A DNA stretch of 64,000 bases from CBDHGY01 sp965263325 (lineage in GTDB: Bacteria > Pseudomonadota > Alphaproteobacteria > Caulobacterales > Hyphomonadaceae), in contig CBDHGY010000002.1 of assembly GCA_965263325.1 (NCBI GenBank), forward strand, positions 620,001-684,000, written 5' to 3'. Numbering within the stretch: position 1 is the first letter of the stretch; the number at the start of each line of letters is the position of its first letter. This document shows, in pieces, positions 61,143-64,000 of this stretch. The notes under the pieces were generated by a model. The model saw nothing but the letters and a program-made list of their open reading frames with translations, did no database searches and was not told where the DNA came from. The position numbers were made by a program, and so were the translations under genes.

Positions 61143-61874
61143 ATGACTCGGAGATTTTTCCTTGCCCTTTCAATGCTCAGCGCTGTGGCGTTGGGCGTTG
61201 CGCATGCGGAAGATACAAAACCTGTGGCCTTTGCGCCGTCCTATTCAGGATCGTGTGAAAAATGTCAGCTTGCCGGTAGACAGCTGCCGTTTTGGAATTT
61301 CGTCGATGCAAATTATCCTGGAGCAAATCTTACCGGTGCCATGCTTCATGGAGCGGCCGCTCAGCGCGTGAACTTTTCAAATGCTATCGGCCCGGGTGTG
61401 ACATTCTCTCAAGCTAATTTAAACAGTGCAAATCTGTCTGGCGCTGATTTTTCAGGTGCGAACCTCACAAGCGCAGACTGTTCTGCAAGCACCCTGACGC
61501 AAGCCAATCTATCTGGCGCTGACCTATCTGGCGCACGCTTCATTGCAGCCAATCTATCTGGCTTGAAAGCTTCAAACGCCTTCGGGCCTGAAGCCGATTT
61601 CTCAGGGGCAGTCGCAAGAGGGGCAATATTTACCGATGCCGATTTGTCTGGTGCCTTCTTTGATGGAGCGATTTTACAAGGCGCAAATTTCCGCGGGGCA
61701 ACGGTAATTGCTACGAGCTTTCGTGACGCACGCCTCGCCAATGCAGATCTGTCAGATGTATCGGGTTTTGAATCAGCCGATTTTAGCGGCGCGTGCTCGA
61801 GCATGGGCACTCGATTGCCAACTGGCTTATTCATTCCTCTTTGCGACGATTTACCAGCAACTGAAATCCGATAG
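61143..61874 (+). CDS. Exported pentapeptide-repeat protein, paralogue
   Basis: I choose ATG 61143 (MTRRFFLALSMLSAVALGVA, a clean signal peptide) over one five codons earlier; 243 residues. SCEKC (Cys38, Cys41) is followed by about 170 residues of pentapeptide repeats with some degenerate rungs (GPGVTFSQANLNSANLSGAD), and it ends GACSSMGTRLPTGLFIPLC with the same C-x15-C spacing and GLxIPxC ending as the upstream protein. Another Cys lies inside the repeats. Tandem copies with a shared signature suggest duplication and related roles. Convergent with aspS, six bases away. Confidence 0.85.
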   Translation: MTRRFFLALSMLSAVALGVAHAEDTKPVAFAPSYSGSCEKCQLAGRQLPFWNFVDANYPGANLTGAMLHGAAAQRVNFSNAIGPGVTFSQANLNSANLSGADFSGANLTSADCSASTLTQANLSGADLSGARFIAANLSGLKASNAFGPEADFSGAVARGAIFTDADLSGAFFDGAILQGANFRGATVIATSFRDARLANADLSDVSGFESADFSGACSSMGTRLPTGLFIPLCDDLPATEIR

Positions 61875-61880
61875 GTACGA

Positions 61881-63719
61881 TTAAGCTTTGTCTTTCGATT
61901 GCGGCGCAAGTCGGATGTTGAGCTCTCTTAGCTGCTTATCTTCTACAGGACTTGGAGCCTGCATCATCAAATCGCGCGCCTGCTGGTTCATTGGAAATAG
62001 TGTGACATCACGAATATTCTCTGCATCGGCAAGAAGCATCACGATCCGGTCCACACCGGGGGCAATACCGCCATGCGGCGGTGCCCCGAAGCGGAACGCA
62101 TTGAGCATGCCACCAAACTCTGCCTCAACAACCTCAGGTCCATAACCTGCAAGCTCAAACGCTTTCAGCATAATTTCTGGTCGGTGGTTCCTGATCGCGC
62201 CCGACGAAAGCTCAATCCCGTTGCAAACGATGTCGTACTGAAAAGCGAGTAAGTCGAGTTGCTTGTCTTCTGTGTCGGCAGCTTCGAGAGCTTCCAGGCC
62301 GCCTTGAGGCATAGAAAAAGGATTGTGACTGAAATCTACTTTCTTGTTGTCTTCGTCATACTCATACATCGGAAAGTCGACAATCCAGCAGAATTTGAAG
62401 ACGCCCTGCTCTTTGACCCCAAGCTCTTCACCTACTTTAACGCGCGCGGCTCCGGCGAGCTTGTAAGCGTCGGCTTTTTTGCCTGCTGAGAAAAATATCC
62501 CATCGCCGGACCCGAGCCCAACATGCTGAAGAAAGGCTTTCAAATGATCTGATTCGAAATTCTTAAGGACGGGATCCTGACTATCCGCACCCCCGCCATC
62601 GGCCTCTTTCAGTCGGGCATAGCCAAGGCCGGGAGCTTGCATGTCCTTTTTCGCCCATTTGTCCATATCATCGAAGAATTTACGGGACTTATCAGCAGCT
62701 GCCTTAGGAGCCGGAACCGCTATTACGCGGCCGCCGCTTTTTACAATTTTCGCAAAGATGCTGAAGCCCGTCTTGTTTTCATCTTCGAAGAACTCCGTTA
62801 CATCAACAAGCTCGAGTGGGATGCGTAAATCCGGTTTATCAGAACCGTATTTCTCCATCGCTTCCTTGTACGGAATGCGCGGAAATGGGCCGTCTGGAAT
62901 AGACCGTCCCTTGCCGTCCCAATCAGCGAATTCTTCGAACACGCCGCGCATGACCGGCTCAATCGCGCCGAATACGTCTTCCTGAGTGACGAAACTCATT
63001 TCGATATCGAGCTGATAGAACTCGCCAGGTGAACGGTCGGCGCGGGCATCCTCATCACGGAAACATGGCGCTATCTGGAAGTAGCGATCAAAGCCGGAGA
63101 CCATGAGCAGCTGCTTGAATTGCTGCGGGGCCTGCGGCAGCGCATAGAACTCGCCGGGGTGGAGACGCGACGGCACAAGAAAGTCGCGCGCGCCTTCCGG
63201 GCTGGAAGCTGTCAGAATGGGCGTCTGATATTCTGTAAAGCCCTGTTCCACCATGCGGCGACGAATCGATGCGATGACATCAGAGCGCAAGATCATGTTC
63301 TTATGCAGCGTCTCCCGGCGAAGATCGAGATACCGATGGGTCAAGCGGATATCTTCAGGATAATCTGGCTCACCAAACACCGGTAGCGGCAACTCAGCGG
63401 CTTCCGACTGCACTCTTGCCTCTTTCACGCGCACTTCAACATCGCCTGTGGCGAGATTTTCGTTCACCAACTCGGCATCGCGAGCAATAACCTCGCCTTC
63501 AATTGTCACAACACTTTCGGTGCGTAAGCGCTCAACGACGGAGAACGCAGGAAAATCCGGGTCAAAAACGCATTGCGTTAATCCATAATGATCGCGCAAG
63601 TCGATAAACATCACCCCGCCATGATCTCGGCGACGATGCAGCCAGCCCGATAGTTTAACGGCTTTGCCAACGTCTGACTTGCGAAGTTCGCCGCAAGTAT
63701 GGGTGCGGTATTCGTGCAT
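61881..63719 (-). CDS. aspS: Aspartyl-tRNA synthetase
   Basis: The start at 63719 (MHEYRTHTCGELRKSDVGKA) has GGAG upstream and is at the standard AspRS N terminus; 612 residues. OB-fold anticodon domain (about 1-105), class II core with motif 2 CFRDEDARADRSPGEFYQLDIEM (about 217-239), bacterial insert/GAD domain, and motif 3 GIAPGVDRIVMLLA near the end. It charges tRNA-Asp; in bacteria lacking AsnRS it may also charge tRNA-Asn. Divergent from rnd with 87 bases between. Confidence 0.96.
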   Translation of the reverse strand: MHEYRTHTCGELRKSDVGKAVKLSGWLHRRRDHGGVMFIDLRDHYGLTQCVFDPDFPAFSVVERLRTESVVTIEGEVIARDAELVNENLATGDVEVRVKEARVQSEAAELPLPVFGEPDYPEDIRLTHRYLDLRRETLHKNMILRSDVIASIRRRMVEQGFTEYQTPILTASSPEGARDFLVPSRLHPGEFYALPQAPQQFKQLLMVSGFDRYFQIAPCFRDEDARADRSPGEFYQLDIEMSFVTQEDVFGAIEPVMRGVFEEFADWDGKGRSIPDGPFPRIPYKEAMEKYGSDKPDLRIPLELVDVTEFFEDENKTGFSIFAKIVKSGGRVIAVPAPKAAADKSRKFFDDMDKWAKKDMQAPGLGYARLKEADGGGADSQDPVLKNFESDHLKAFLQHVGLGSGDGIFFSAGKKADAYKLAGAARVKVGEELGVKEQGVFKFCWIVDFPMYEYDEDNKKVDFSHNPFSMPQGGLEALEAADTEDKQLDLLAFQYDIVCNGIELSSGAIRNHRPEIMLKAFELAGYGPEVVEAEFGGMLNAFRFGAPPHGGIAPGVDRIVMLLADAENIRDVTLFPMNQQARDLMMQAPSPVEDKQLRELNIRLAPQSKDKA

Positions 63720-63806
63720 GGATTGCTCCAACTGAGTTTCGTGTTGCACAGAAACGTACGGGACGCCTCTCGCCATATTAAGTGCGATGCGATAGGCGTC
63801 TGCGCA

Positions 63807-64000
63807 ATGACTGACAACCCCCTGATTCCCATAACCAGCCAGAACGCACTGGAAGAGTTCTGCGACAAGCTGGCAACAAGTGACTTTATCTGCGTCGATA
63901 CCGAATTTCACCGTGAATCGACCTATTGGCCGCAGTTATGCCTCGTTCAAGCCTCAGCGCCGGGATGCGAGGCCCTGATCGACCCAATGCACGATGATCT
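63807..64000 (+). CDS. rnd: Ribonuclease D (5' part, runs off the window)
   Basis: Open from ATG 63807 to the window edge, about 64 residues. FICVDTEFHRESTYWPQLCL is the first exonuclease motif of RNase D (DxE with the Asp and Glu metal ligands), and VQASAPGCEALIDPM continues the DEDD-family fold. RNase D trims 3' ends of tRNA and other stable RNAs. The family call is firm; the rest of the gene is outside the window. Confidence 0.9.
   Translation, partial: MTDNPLIPITSQNALEEFCDKLATSDFICVDTEFHRESTYWPQLCLVQASAPGCEALIDPMHDD

Noticed and set aside
1..64000. Mobile elements, CRISPR arrays or integration sites
   Set aside because: No transposase, integrase, phage gene, direct-repeat array or tRNA-end duplication was seen.

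Overview
The window reads as a continuous, gene-dense stretch of an alphaproteobacterial chromosome. Supporting signs are a mitochondrial-type complex I accessory subunit (NDUFA12 family), a Coq4 ubiquinone-biosynthesis protein, a heme-PAS FixL with FixJ beside a cbb3 oxidase operon, and a tRNA-Leu / trigger factor / ClpP / ClpX / Lon neighbourhood. The gene mix suggests an aerobic, probably marine heterotroph, perhaps near Hyphomonadaceae; that family-level guess is inference only. No insertion sequence, prophage, CRISPR array or rRNA was seen.

Positions 1-12,170 are an accessory region rich in regulators. It has two pirin modules, each beside a LysR regulator (pirin fragment, short AraC and LysR at 1-1888; LysR, azoreductase and pirin at 9761-12133). 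Between them lie an extradiol dioxygenase-like protein, a SnoaL-like protein, and a leftward gene string downstream of a full-length AraC regulator (NmrA-type reductase broken by a frameshift, DUF4345, DUF1772, serine hydrolase), then a lipoprotein alpha/beta hydrolase. Positions 12,215-20,100 are a complete leftward cbb3 cytochrome oxidase operon, ccoN-O-Q-P-G-H-I-S, including the small ccoQ and ccoS genes. Divergent from it (20,242-22,928) are a small Cys-rich membrane protein, a heme-PAS FixL, FixJ and a stand-alone receiver.

Positions 23,125-46,250 are catabolic. An acyl-CoA carboxylase pair that does not look like ordinary methylcrotonyl-CoA carboxylase is followed by an aldonolactone-oxidase-type flavoprotein and a D-threonine-aldolase-like PLP protein. 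Then come a Rieske oxygenase with an unknown partner, a TetR regulator with two clear operator repeats, a flavin monooxygenase, an SDR and an RND efflux operon. The leucine/isovalerate operon follows (ivd, mccB, mccA, scoA, scoB).

Positions 46,588-64,000 are mostly housekeeping: tRNA-Val, lon, clpX, clpP, glnA, glnB, coq4, tRNA-Leu, tig, aat, DUF2155, an MlaD-like protein, an NDUFA12 homologue, aspS and the start of rnd. The unusual items here are a large protein carrying only the C-terminal part of a B12-dependent ribonucleotide reductase, and two tandem exported pentapeptide-repeat proteins with the same cysteine signature. The most interesting leads are the truncated NrdJ-like protein, the catabolic island with its dual operators, the HCWGCY membrane protein beside the oxygen-sensing genes, and the extended pre-tRNA-Leu stem.
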